Origin: CAZADA01 sp964636945
Lineage (GTDB): Bacteria; Pseudomonadota; Alphaproteobacteria; Caulobacterales; Maricaulaceae
Direction of reading: 5' to 3'
Assembly: GCA_964636945.1 (NCBI GenBank)
Contig: CAZWVH010000062.1
Coordinates: 1-17,170 of the forward strand
Length of the DNA stretch: 17,170 nt
Shown here: positions 8,104-15,009 of the stretch, one piece after another
Numbering within the stretch: the stretch's first letter is position 1
Layout: each line of letters starts with the position of its first letter
The notes under the pieces: generated by a model
What the model was told of the DNA's origin: nothing
Seen by the model: the letters and a program-made list of their open reading frames with translations, nothing else
Databases searched by the model: none
Made by a program: the position numbers and the translations under genes

Positions 8104-8553
8104 ATGCTTAAGACGATCGAAATTCCCCCACTCTGGCTGGTGGTGTTGATGGTGTGCGTATGGGCGGCGGCGCGATTTGCACCGCTGCCGACAGCGGAAC
8201 TTCAATGGCTGGAGGGCGTAGGCATGATGGTGATGGCGGTCGGGTTTTTGCTGATGGCTTGGGCAGGGGTAACCATGTCTCGCGCCCAAACGCCAGTGTA
8301 TCCGCGCCAAGAACCGTCTGCTTTGGTCACCGGCGGGCCCTTTCAGTTTTCGCGCAATCCCATTTATCTGGCGGATGTGATCATCCTTGCCGGCTGGTCG
8401 ATTTGGCAGGGGACACCGGTTGGCCTCATCGCCATCCCCTTGTTTATTTGGATCATCACGGAACGCTTTATCAAAGCCGAGGAGGCGGCCTTAGCTGAAA
8501 AATTCCCAGCAGAGTTTCTCCAATGGTCCGCCAGTGTGCGTCGTTGGATTTAA
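8104..8553 (+). CDS. Isoprenylcysteine carboxyl methyltransferase-family membrane protein
   Basis: A 149-residue integral membrane protein with about four hydrophobic segments (roughly 10-26, 37-56, 89-103, 105-120). The family signature is clear: GGPFQFSRNPIYLAD (77-91), then near the end ERFIKAEEAALAEKF (120-134) and a closing aromatic/basic stretch. These form the SAM-binding C-terminal part of the ICMT/PEMT fold. Bacterial members of this size have mostly unknown substrates, so no specific reaction is assigned. No strong ribosome binding site precedes the ATG, and it lies just 13 bases after gst, consistent with coupling. Confidence 0.82.
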   Translation: MLKTIEIPPLWLVVLMVCVWAAARFAPLPTAELQWLEGVGMMVMAVGFLLMAWAGVTMSRAQTPVYPRQEPSALVTGGPFQFSRNPIYLADVIILAGWSIWQGTPVGLIAIPLFIWIITERFIKAEEAALAEKFPAEFLQWSASVRRWI

Positions 8554-8620
8554 GGGTCGGGCCTAGCGCGTCGCCGGCAATCACCCTAGGTGCTCTGTCA
8601 TCGATCAAAGGGAGTCGCCC

Positions 8621-9106
8621 ATGACCATTTCCGCCGGGGATAAATTACCTCAAGCCACCTTCTTCACGATGACGGGCGAGGGGCCTGGTAAAGTCACCAC
8701 GTCAGAGATTTTTGACGGAAAGACCGTTGCGCTATTCGCTGTGCCAGGCGCCTACACGCCCACATGCAGCCTCAAACACTTGCCCAGCTTCGTGGACAAT
8801 GTGGATGCGCTCAAAGCCAAGGGCGTCGATACCGTGGCGTGCACGTCAGTGAATGATGTTTTCACGCTGAACGAATGGGCCAAATCGCAAAATGCCGATG
8901 GCAAGATCGCCATGTTGGCCGACCCGGATGGGGAATTCGCCCGGGCGATTGGCCTGACGTTTGATGGATCGGCGGTGGGCCTTGGAGAGCGCTCTCAACG
9001 TTACGCCATGTTGGTCAAAGACGGCGAAGTCACCTCGCTGAATGTGGAGGACAATCCTGGCGGGTTTGAAGTGTCCGGTGCGGATAAGCTGCTTGAAGCG
9101 CTCTAA
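8621..9106 (+). CDS. Peroxiredoxin, Prx5 type
   Basis: Reduces hydrogen peroxide and alkyl peroxides in the cytoplasm. The 161-residue length is typical for Prx5. The active-site motif PGAYTPTCS (42-50) contains the peroxidatic Cys49, with Thr46 and an expected distal Arg in the GERSQRYAMLV segment. The ADPDGEFARAIGL stretch is also characteristic. No other Cys sits in the classic C-terminal resolving position (another Cys occurs in VACTSVND), so the reductant may be glutathione or glutaredoxin; this is inference. GGGAG lies a few bases before the ATG. truB starts 24 bases after the stop, so transcription may read into the truB-rpsO-pnp group. Confidence 0.92.
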   Translation: MTISAGDKLPQATFFTMTGEGPGKVTTSEIFDGKTVALFAVPGAYTPTCSLKHLPSFVDNVDALKAKGVDTVACTSVNDVFTLNEWAKSQNADGKIAMLADPDGEFARAIGLTFDGSAVGLGERSQRYAMLVKDGEVTSLNVEDNPGGFEVSGADKLLEAL

Positions 9107-9130
9107 GCAAGAGGAGTGTTGGGCGAGGTC

Positions 9131-10081
9131 ATGGCGCGCAGACGCAAAGGCGACAATATCCATGGCTGGTTGATCCTCGACAAGCCCGAGGACATGACCT
9201 CCACCCAGGCGTTGGGCGCGGCCAAGCGGCTTTTCAATCCGAAAAAGGCGGGCCATGCCGGCACGCTTGACCCGCTGGCTACAGGCGTATTGCCGATCGC
9301 ATTTGGCGAAGCGACGAAAACAGTGCCCTTCGCCATGGAGGGGCGCAAAACCTATCGCTTTACAATTCAATGGGGTGTGAGCACCAATACCTTGGACTCC
9401 GAAGGTGAGGCGGTCTCGCGGTCTGAGGTCCGACCAACGCCTGAGGCCATTGAAGCCGCGCTGCCCCAATTTATTGGCGACATTGAACAAATCCCACCTG
9501 CTTTCTCCGCCATCAAAGTGGCCGGCGAACGCGCCTATGATCTCGCGCGCGCGGGGGAAACAGTGGAGCTGGAAGCGCGTCTCATACGCATTGACGCATT
9601 AAAATTGCTGAGCGCGCCAAAGCCCGATTTGGCGGTTCTCGAGATGACGTGCGGCAAGGGCGGCTATGTGCGTGGAGTGGCGCGCGATCTCGCCCAGGCG
9701 CTCGGGGTGGATGGTCATGTCGCCGCCTTGCGCCGCACGCAAGTGGGTCCATTTCAGCAAGATGCGGCCTTGACGCTTGAAAAGCTCAACGAATTGAGCG
9801 ACAAGGCGCAATTGACGGACGCCCTATTGCCCCTCGAAACTGCGCTGGACGACATCCCGGCCGTTGAGATTACAGGCGATGAAGCGGCCCGTCTCAAGCA
9901 GGGACGCGCGATCGTTCTGCTTCCGCATTTGGTCGAAAGGCTGCGCGCCTCCCGCAAACCGCGCACGGTGAACGGAGAGGACGCATCCCGTTTGGCATTA
10001 GCGATGCAGGATGGAGAGCCCGTTGCGCTTGGCGAGGTTCGCGCCGGTCGTTTTCAGCCGTCGCGTGTGTTTCAGGTTTGA
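9131..10081 (+). CDS. truB: tRNA pseudouridine-55 synthase TruB
   Basis: Converts U55 to pseudouridine in the T-loop of tRNAs. The start at ATG 9131 (MARRRKGDNIHGWLILDKP) matches the usual alphaproteobacterial N terminus; an upstream GTG (9116) would add five unneeded residues and sits directly on the GGAG. Key motifs are KKAGHAGTLDPLATGVLP with catalytic Asp47, the KTYRFTIQWG strand, QIPPAFSAIKVAGERAYDLAR, and CGKGGYVRGVARDLA. The C-terminal region (about 245-316) ends in GEVRAGRFQPSRVFQV, typical of this class. The length of 316 is normal. rpsO starts 14 bases after the stop; the order truB-rpsO-pnp is conserved in many bacteria. Confidence 0.96.
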   Translation: MARRRKGDNIHGWLILDKPEDMTSTQALGAAKRLFNPKKAGHAGTLDPLATGVLPIAFGEATKTVPFAMEGRKTYRFTIQWGVSTNTLDSEGEAVSRSEVRPTPEAIEAALPQFIGDIEQIPPAFSAIKVAGERAYDLARAGETVELEARLIRIDALKLLSAPKPDLAVLEMTCGKGGYVRGVARDLAQALGVDGHVAALRRTQVGPFQQDAALTLEKLNELSDKAQLTDALLPLETALDDIPAVEITGDEAARLKQGRAIVLLPHLVERLRASRKPRTVNGEDASRLALAMQDGEPVALGEVRAGRFQPSRVFQV

Positions 10082-10095
10082 TGAGGAGTAAGACG

Positions 10096-10365
10096 ATGTC
10101 GATCAGCGCTGAGCGCAAGACAGAATTAATGAAAGAATATGCTCGCGGCGATGGCGATACCGGGTCGCCCGAAGTGCAAGTCGCGATTCTCACCGAGCGG
10201 ATTGCTCGGCTCACAGAGCACTTCAAGGATCACAAGAAGGACAACCACTCCCGCAGGGGGCTGTTGAAGATGGTGTCAACACGCCGTCGTCTTCTGGATT
10301 ACGTGAAAGCCCGGGACGAAGCGCGCTACCGCGCGTTGATTGAGCGGCTAGGATTACGCCGCTAA
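10096..10365 (+). CDS. rpsO: 30S ribosomal protein S15
   Basis: The product is 89 residues, the usual S15 length. It is recognised by ELMKEYARGDGDTGSPEVQVA, the central LTEHFKDHKKDNHSRRGLL segment that contacts 16S rRNA helices, and the C-terminal LDYVKARDEARYRALIERLGLRR. AGGAG lies seven bases upstream of ATG 10096, which decides the start over in-frame TTG/ATG codons at 10078 and 10081. S15 is a primary 16S rRNA binder in the 30S platform. The gap to pnp is 58 bases and includes a hairpin. Confidence 0.98.
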   Translation: MSISAERKTELMKEYARGDGDTGSPEVQVAILTERIARLTEHFKDHKKDNHSRRGLLKMVSTRRRLLDYVKARDEARYRALIERLGLRR

Positions 10366-10375
10366 CCGCAAGGGT

Positions 10376-10394
10376 GGGGCGGATGGGCCGTCCC
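10376..10394 (+). promoter_or_regulatory. rpsO-pnp intergenic hairpin
   Basis: GGGGCGG (10376-10382) pairs with CCGTCCC (10388-10394) with one G-U pair and a five-base loop. No U run follows, so it is not a standard terminator. It occupies the place where E. coli has the pnp leader stem cut by RNase III during PNPase autocontrol. A similar processing or stabilising role here is inference. Confidence 0.5.
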
Positions 10395-10423
10395 AGCCGT
10401 TATGTCCGAAATGGGAAAACTAC

Positions 10424-12556
10424 ATGTTTGATATACATACTGAAAGCCTGGACTGGGCTGGCCGTACACTCACACTGGAGACCGGCCGGATGGCCCGCCA
10501 GGCTGACGGCGCTGTGCTTGCCACTTACGGCGAAACCACAGTGCTGGCGACAGTGGTCGCCGCCAAGGACGCCAGAGAGGGCGTCGATTTTTTTCCACTC
10601 ACCGTCAATTACCAAGAAAAATACTACGCCGCCGGTCGCATTCCCGGCGGTTATTTTAAACGCGAAGGGCGGCCCACCGAAAAAGAAACGTTAACATCCC
10701 GACTGATCGACCGTCCGATCCGCCCGCTGTTTCCAAAGGGCTTTCGCAACGAAACCCAAGTGATCATCAATGTGCTGTCCGCCGACACCGAAAACGATCC
10801 GGATGTGTTGGCCATGGTGGCCGCCTCTGCAGCATTGACGCTGTCGGGCGTGCCGTTCTTAGGGCCCATTGGCGGCGCGCGCGTTGGTCTGGTCAACGGC
10901 GCCTTTGTCCTCAACCCCACATTCGAGCAAATGGAATCAACCAAGCTCGATCTGATGGTCGCCGGCACGGCCGATGCTGTGATGATGGTGGAGTCCGAAG
11001 CCCAAGAATTGAGCGAAGACGACATGCTCGGTGCGGTGATGTTCGGCCACAAGGGCTTCCAGCCCGTGATCGACGCCATCATTCGCCTGGCCGAAAAAGC
11101 CGCCAAGGACCCGTGGGACTTCACGCCTGACAATCACAGCGAGGAGTTTGAGAAAGTCCGCGCGCTGGTGAGTACTGATCTCGAGGCGGCCTATAAAATC
11201 TCCGACAAGGTCGAACGCCAGGCCGCCGTGGCCGCTGCGCGCGACAAAGCGGTCGACGAACTCGCCCAAACCGAAGAACGCGAAGACGGCATTCCCGGCG
11301 GCGTGTTGAAAGACGTGTTCAAATCACTAGAAGCCAGCATTGTGCGCGGCGGGATTTTGAAGACCGGTGAGCGCATTGATGGCCGCAAGCTTGATCAAGT
11401 ACGCCCCATTGTGGCCTCGGCGGGATTGTTGCCGCGCACCCACGGTTCAGCGCTGTTCACCCGTGGGGAGACTCAGGCGCTCTGCGTGACCACGCTGGGC
11501 ACTGGCGATGACGAACAGTTTGTAGACAGCCTGCAGGGCACGAACAAAGAAAACTTCATGCTGCACTACAACTTCCCGCCCTTCTCAGTCGGAGAAGCGG
11601 GGCGTTTGGGCGGGCCCGGCCGACGCGAAATCGGTCACGGCAAGCTGGCTTACCGCGCCTTGTCGGCAGTCATGCCCACCGCAGAGGTTTTCCCTTACAC
11701 CATTCGCTTGGTCTCTGAGATTCTTGAGTCCAACGGTTCATCCTCCATGGCCACGGTGTGTGGCGGGTCGTTGGCGTTGATGGATGCCGGCGTGCCGATC
11801 GCCCGGCCGGTTTCGGGCATCGCCATGGGCTTGATCAAGGAAGCGGACGGCGTTGCGGTCCTGTCCGATATCCTCGGTGATGAAGACCATCTCGGCGATA
11901 TGGACTTTAAGGTGGCTGGCACGTCGGAAGGCGTCACCTCGCTGCAAATGGACATCAAGATCGCCGGCATCACCGAAGACATCATGAAGACGGCGCTGAC
12001 CCAAGCCAAAGCCGGTCGGATGCACATTTTGGGTGAGATGGACAAAGCTCTGTCCTCCTCGCGTACGGAGTTCTCGGCTCACGCGCCACGCATTGAAACC
12101 ATGCAGATTCCGGTGGACAAAATCCGCGAAGTGATCGGCACAGGCGGCAAGGTGATCCGCGAGATCGTGGAGGTGTCCGGCGCCAAGATTGATCTCAATG
12201 ACGAAGGCGTGGTGAAAATCGCCTCGCCCGATCACGAGTCGATCGAAAAGGCTCGCTCCATGATCCATTCCATCGTGGCGGAACCCGAAATTGGCGAGAT
12301 CTATGACGGCACCGTCGTCAAGGTCGTCGACTTCGGCGCGTTCGTGAACTATTTCGGCAAGCGCGACGGCCTGGTGCACGTCTCCCAAATCAAGAACGAG
12401 CGCGTGAAAACCGTGGCCGACGTCTTGAAAGAGGGCGATAAGGTGAAGGTCAAGCTCTTGGGCTTTGATGATCGCGGTAAAACCCGACTTTCCATGAAAG
12501 TGGTCGATCAGGAAACCGGCGAAGAAATCGTCGAGGCTGAAGCAACGGCGGAGTAG
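10424..12556 (+). CDS. pnp: Polyribonucleotide nucleotidyltransferase (PNPase)
   Basis: Phosphorolytic 3' to 5' exoribonuclease and degradosome component. At 710 residues it has the standard layout: first RNase PH-like domain (about 11-145, with KYYAAGRIPGGYFKREGRP and SRLIDRPIRPLFP), a helical linker (about 240-310), second RNase PH-like domain (about 325-540), KH (about 555-615, IGTGGKVIREI) and S1 (about 622-692, GTVVKVVDFGAFVNYFGKRDGLVHVSQI). Catalytic Asp486 and Asp492 are both present in GDEDHLGDMDFKVAGT. The protein ends in a short Glu/Ala-rich tail. The ribosome binding site is weak (GGGAA ahead of the ATG). The gene ends with TAG and is followed 26 bases later by a strong hairpin. 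Confidence 0.98.
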   Translation: MFDIHTESLDWAGRTLTLETGRMARQADGAVLATYGETTVLATVVAAKDAREGVDFFPLTVNYQEKYYAAGRIPGGYFKREGRPTEKETLTSRLIDRPIRPLFPKGFRNETQVIINVLSADTENDPDVLAMVAASAALTLSGVPFLGPIGGARVGLVNGAFVLNPTFEQMESTKLDLMVAGTADAVMMVESEAQELSEDDMLGAVMFGHKGFQPVIDAIIRLAEKAAKDPWDFTPDNHSEEFEKVRALVSTDLEAAYKISDKVERQAAVAAARDKAVDELAQTEEREDGIPGGVLKDVFKSLEASIVRGGILKTGERIDGRKLDQVRPIVASAGLLPRTHGSALFTRGETQALCVTTLGTGDDEQFVDSLQGTNKENFMLHYNFPPFSVGEAGRLGGPGRREIGHGKLAYRALSAVMPTAEVFPYTIRLVSEILESNGSSSMATVCGGSLALMDAGVPIARPVSGIAMGLIKEADGVAVLSDILGDEDHLGDMDFKVAGTSEGVTSLQMDIKIAGITEDIMKTALTQAKAGRMHILGEMDKALSSSRTEFSAHAPRIETMQIPVDKIREVIGTGGKVIREIVEVSGAKIDLNDEGVVKIASPDHESIEKARSMIHSIVAEPEIGEIYDGTVVKVVDFGAFVNYFGKRDGLVHVSQIKNERVKTVADVLKEGDKVKVKLLGFDDRGKTRLSMKVVDQETGEEIVEAEATAE

Positions 12557-12582
12557 AGTCGCTTCATCTCTACTAGACAATA

Positions 12583-12622
12583 GGCGCGGCAGGAGGTCCG
12601 CACTCCGGCCGCGCCCTTGTTC
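12583..12622 (+). terminator. Terminator hairpin after pnp
   Basis: GGCGCGGC (12583-12590) and GCCGCGCC (12608-12615) are perfect 8-base arms. Inside them GGAG pairs with CTCC around a seven-base loop, giving a long GC-rich stem of about 12 pairs with one A/G mismatch. The following cttgttct is only moderately T-rich, so termination is likely but not certain. Confidence 0.75.
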
Positions 12623-12924
12623 TAAGTTCAAAGTAGCAAACCAAAAGACTCTCCCCTTTTTTATAGCCGCACATCATGCCGTCGCTTAGTTGGCCGAGCA
12701 CTTTCGGCAAGAGCATTTAGTTTTTCTCCTATTGGCGCACCTGTTCTGGTATTTGTGATGCTCGGGCAGTGTGGAGGATATGAGTCTCAGGGCGTGTTCT
12801 GTGCGTTTTTGGATTTGCCCGTGCCCTAATTTTTGTTGAGTCTTTGATGTTAGGCCGATTTTAATGCCACTCAAGGCGAATGGACGCTGGGGCCATTTCG
12901 GCGCAGACAATGACAAAGCGCGGC
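12623..12924. other. Gene-poor stretch between pnp and fabI (convergent 3' ends)
   Basis: No supported gene was found. Base composition is less GC-rich than the flanking genes, with T-rich runs on the plus strand near 12655-12663 and 12720-12727. A 47-codon minus-strand frame (12573-12716) has an AGGAGA site but runs through the pnp terminator and resembles nothing I recognise. A longer minus-strand frame starting at TTG 12916 also lacks gene-like features. The stretch may hold the 3' untranslated end of fabI or decayed sequence. Confidence 0.5.
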
Positions 12925-13755
12925 CTACCCCCCCGCCTCATCCATTTCCGGCACGGCGACGGCGTGGAAGCCGGCGTCCACATGCAGCACTTCGCCGGTG
13001 CAGCTCGCCCCCAGTTCTGACAGCAGATACAACGCCGCGCCGGCAATGCTTTCCATGCGCGTGTCCTCTTTGAGCATGGACCATGACCGACCCGTGCTCA
13101 TCAGCTTGGTGCCGCCCTTGATCCCCGCCATGGCCAGCGTTTTCATCGGACCGGCCGAAATGGCGTTCACACGTATGCCGTCCGGGCCCAGATCGCGTGC
13201 GATATAACGGGTAGAGGCCTCCAGCGCCGCCTTGGCCACGCCCATCACATTATAGCTCGGCAACACCCGTTCCGACCCCAGATAGGTGAGGGTCACCATG
13301 GCGCCGCCACCGTCTTCGCGCGAAGGCATGAGCACAGCGGCGCGGCGGGCGGCGTCCACAAAGCTATATGCGGAGATGTCCATGGTGCGCTTAAAGTTTT
13401 CGCGCGTGGTGTTGTGGGTGAACGAGCCCTTGAGTTCATCCTTGTCAGAGAATGCGATGGCGTGCACCAGACCGTCCAGGCGGCCCCAATGCTCGCGGAT
13501 CGCATTAAACGCGCCGTCCATGCTGATGTCGTCGGTGACATCGGCGGCGAACATAGGTGCGCCCACTTCCTCGGCCAGCGGCGCCACGCGCTTTTCAAGC
13601 GCCTCGCCCTGATAGGTGAAGGCAAGTTGAGCGCCTTGGGCGTGCAACAATTGGGCTATGCCCCATGCGATGGAGTTTTTGTTCGCCACACCCATGACCA
13701 GCACTTTTTTGCCCGCCATCAACGAACCCGACGGGTAAGCGGTAGAATCCGACAT
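12925..13755 (-). CDS. fabI: Enoyl-[acyl-carrier-protein] reductase (NADH) FabI
   Basis: Catalyses the last reduction in each round of type II fatty acid synthesis. The SDR-like NADH fold shows LVMGVANKNSIAWGIA (19-34), ADVTDD (71-76) and HAIAFSDKDELKG (98-110). The catalytic pair is Tyr168 and Lys175 in YNVMGVAK (Tyr-x6-Lys), with the second conserved Tyr158 in TYLGSERVLPSYN. VNAISAGPMKTLA and GEVLHVDAGF close the domain. At 276 residues it is slightly longer than E. coli FabI because of both ends. AAGGAG seven bases before ATG 13755 supports that start. The Gly93 position of E. coli FabI, which contacts triclosan and diazaborine, is Ala101 here. It is divergent from a fatty-acid desaturase gene; both act in membrane lipid composition. 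Confidence 0.96.
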   Translation of the reverse strand: MSDSTAYPSGSLMAGKKVLVMGVANKNSIAWGIAQLLHAQGAQLAFTYQGEALEKRVAPLAEEVGAPMFAADVTDDISMDGAFNAIREHWGRLDGLVHAIAFSDKDELKGSFTHNTTRENFKRTMDISAYSFVDAARRAAVLMPSREDGGGAMVTLTYLGSERVLPSYNVMGVAKAALEASTRYIARDLGPDGIRVNAISAGPMKTLAMAGIKGGTKLMSTGRSWSMLKEDTRMESIAGAALYLLSELGASCTGEVLHVDAGFHAVAVPEMDEAGG

Positions 13756-13834
13756 GAAACGACTCCTTGTGTGGCGGGGCTGGGTGCTCCATTTTTAGAC
13801 AGGGCACAGACCATGCGCCGCGTCTAAGGACAAG

Positions 13835-13865
13835 GGGCGATTTGGGAGAAACGCAGAAATCGCCC
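13835..13865. repeat. 9-bp perfect inverted repeat in the fabI/desaturase intergenic region
   Basis: GGGCGATTT (13835-13843) and AAATCGCCC (13857-13865) are perfect complements with a 13-base spacer. No T run follows on either strand, so a terminator is unlikely. Position between divergent lipid genes makes a protein-binding site or a leader hairpin for either gene possible. Confidence 0.7.
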
Positions 13866-13911
13866 GCGCAAAGTGGGGGTATGCGCTGAAATTGCCGCAG
13901 GCATTAACGGC

Positions 13912-13940
13912 TTGGCGCCGGCGTGGCAGATTGCGATTAT
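13912..13940 (+). promoter_or_regulatory. Candidate promoter of the desaturase gene
   Basis: TTGGCG (13912-13917) and GATTAT (13935-13940) are separated by exactly 17 bases; each matches the sigma-70 consensus at four of six positions. The predicted leader to ATG 14009 is about 60 bases. Pattern evidence only. Confidence 0.45.
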
Positions 13941-13948
13941 CACGCAAT
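13930..13948. promoter_or_regulatory. Candidate operator over the desaturase -10 box
   Basis: ATTGCG (13930-13935) and CGCAAT (13943-13948) form a perfect 6-base inverted repeat with a seven-base centre that includes the -10 hexamer GATTAT. A dimeric repressor bound here would block the promoter. Desaturase genes elsewhere are controlled by TetR- and GntR-type lipid sensors; no regulator gene is in this window, so the regulator is unknown. Confidence 0.45.
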
Positions 13949-14008
13949 TGCATCTCGCCGAGCGCCGCCAGTGCGTGGCACACTGAGACATCTGCTATCG
14001 GAGTGTGA

Positions 14009-14926
14009 ATGACTATGAGCAACACGACCACCCGACGAACGCGTTTCGACGCCATTGAGAAAAGCTGGAGCAATTTGGATTGGGCCAGCGTGTTCGCCGC
14101 TGTGATCTATCCTCTTTTGGGCGTTGTGGGGATCGCCGGCGCTGTCACCTTAGGGCTGGCGCTGCCAGGGCTAACCATCAAAGCATGGTTTGCGATTCCC
14201 ATGCTGGCGGCATTCGTGGTCACCTTGGTGATGTGCAATTGGGGCATCGGGGTTTTGCATCGGATTTGGCAGCATCGCGCGGGAGAACTCGGCCGCATCG
14301 CCAATGCCTTTACCGCGCTGAACTGTGTGGTGGCCATGCAGGGCAATATGCGCGACTGGGTGAATTATCATTCCCAACACCACCGGTTGTCGGACCAAGC
14401 CGGCGATCCCCACAATCCAGCCGAGGGCAAGTTTTGGGCATGGATTGGTTGGCTCTTATGGCGCGACCCCAACGACCTCAAGCGACCCTTGGCCATGTGG
14501 TTGCGCAATAACGGTGCAGTGAATGCGCTGGATAGCCACTATTTCTTGTGGAGCTTCATCGTGCACTTGTTCGTGCCGATCATCGCGTACGCCCTGACCT
14601 TCGCGTTTGGCGGCTCCCTGCTTTTGGCGTTTTTGATCCACGCCAGCGCCGTGACCGCACGCGGCGTACAATTCCACGCCACCACGCTGGGCGTGAATGT
14701 TTTCGGTCATTTGAAAACGCCGGCCTGGCTGGACTGGTTGATGGCGCTGCTCACCGGCGGCGAGGCGATCCACGACCACCACCATGCCTTCCCAGCCAGT
14801 GTGCTGCACCTGCCGCGCACGGGGGTCATCAATCGTTTGGTGGATTATAATGGGACCCTGTTATTGGCGTTCCAGAAGCTTGGTTTGGCGAGAGAACTCA
14901 AAGTCGCGCCTCAGTTTAGCTCATAG
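14009..14926 (+). CDS. Membrane fatty-acid (acyl) desaturase
   Basis: An integral-membrane di-iron desaturase of 305 residues. All three histidine boxes are present: HRIWQH (84-89), HSQHH (121-125) and HDHHH (255-259), the last within EAIHDHHHAFP. Hydrophobic segments at about 28-52, 60-80, 178-198 and 200-215 fit the usual four membrane crossings with the His boxes on the cytoplasmic side. The protein ends with an amphipathic segment FQKLGLARELK, common in stearoyl-CoA desaturase-like enzymes. It probably introduces a cis double bond, perhaps delta-9, into acyl chains; the exact substrate and position are not readable from sequence. The ATG at 14009 has GGAG five bases upstream; a second ATG two codons later is possible. 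Divergent from fabI, which makes saturated acyl-ACP. Confidence 0.9.
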   Translation: MTMSNTTTRRTRFDAIEKSWSNLDWASVFAAVIYPLLGVVGIAGAVTLGLALPGLTIKAWFAIPMLAAFVVTLVMCNWGIGVLHRIWQHRAGELGRIANAFTALNCVVAMQGNMRDWVNYHSQHHRLSDQAGDPHNPAEGKFWAWIGWLLWRDPNDLKRPLAMWLRNNGAVNALDSHYFLWSFIVHLFVPIIAYALTFAFGGSLLLAFLIHASAVTARGVQFHATTLGVNVFGHLKTPAWLDWLMALLTGGEAIHDHHHAFPASVLHLPRTGVINRLVDYNGTLLLAFQKLGLARELKVAPQFSS

Positions 14927-14996
14927 CGCGAACGGTGCGCCCATCGGCCTGCGCTAAGTCTTGTGGATAAGCGTGGCGTGGACCGGGGGCAGCGCC

Positions 14997-15002
14997 TATA
15001 AA
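14997..15002 (+). promoter_or_regulatory. TATAAA -10-like box immediately upstream of dut
   Basis: TATAAA ends seven bases before the dut ATG (15010), and no Shine-Dalgarno-like sequence lies between. This spacing would place the transcription start at or next to the A of ATG. No good -35 hexamer is seen at 17 bases (TGGCGT is the nearest), so the call is tentative. Confidence 0.4.
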
Positions 15003-15009
15003 TGCGCCT

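Noticed and set aside
12616..12630. GTTC-TAA-GTTC as an alphaproteobacterial LexA box
   Set aside because: The known direct repeat has a seven-base spacer (GTTC-N7-GTTC); the spacer here is three.
12686..12916. Minus-strand frame of 76 codons with a CSCRKC ending after fabI
   Set aside because: It starts at TTG, lacks a ribosome binding site, and its Cys-rich end is too short to support a zinc-binding domain.
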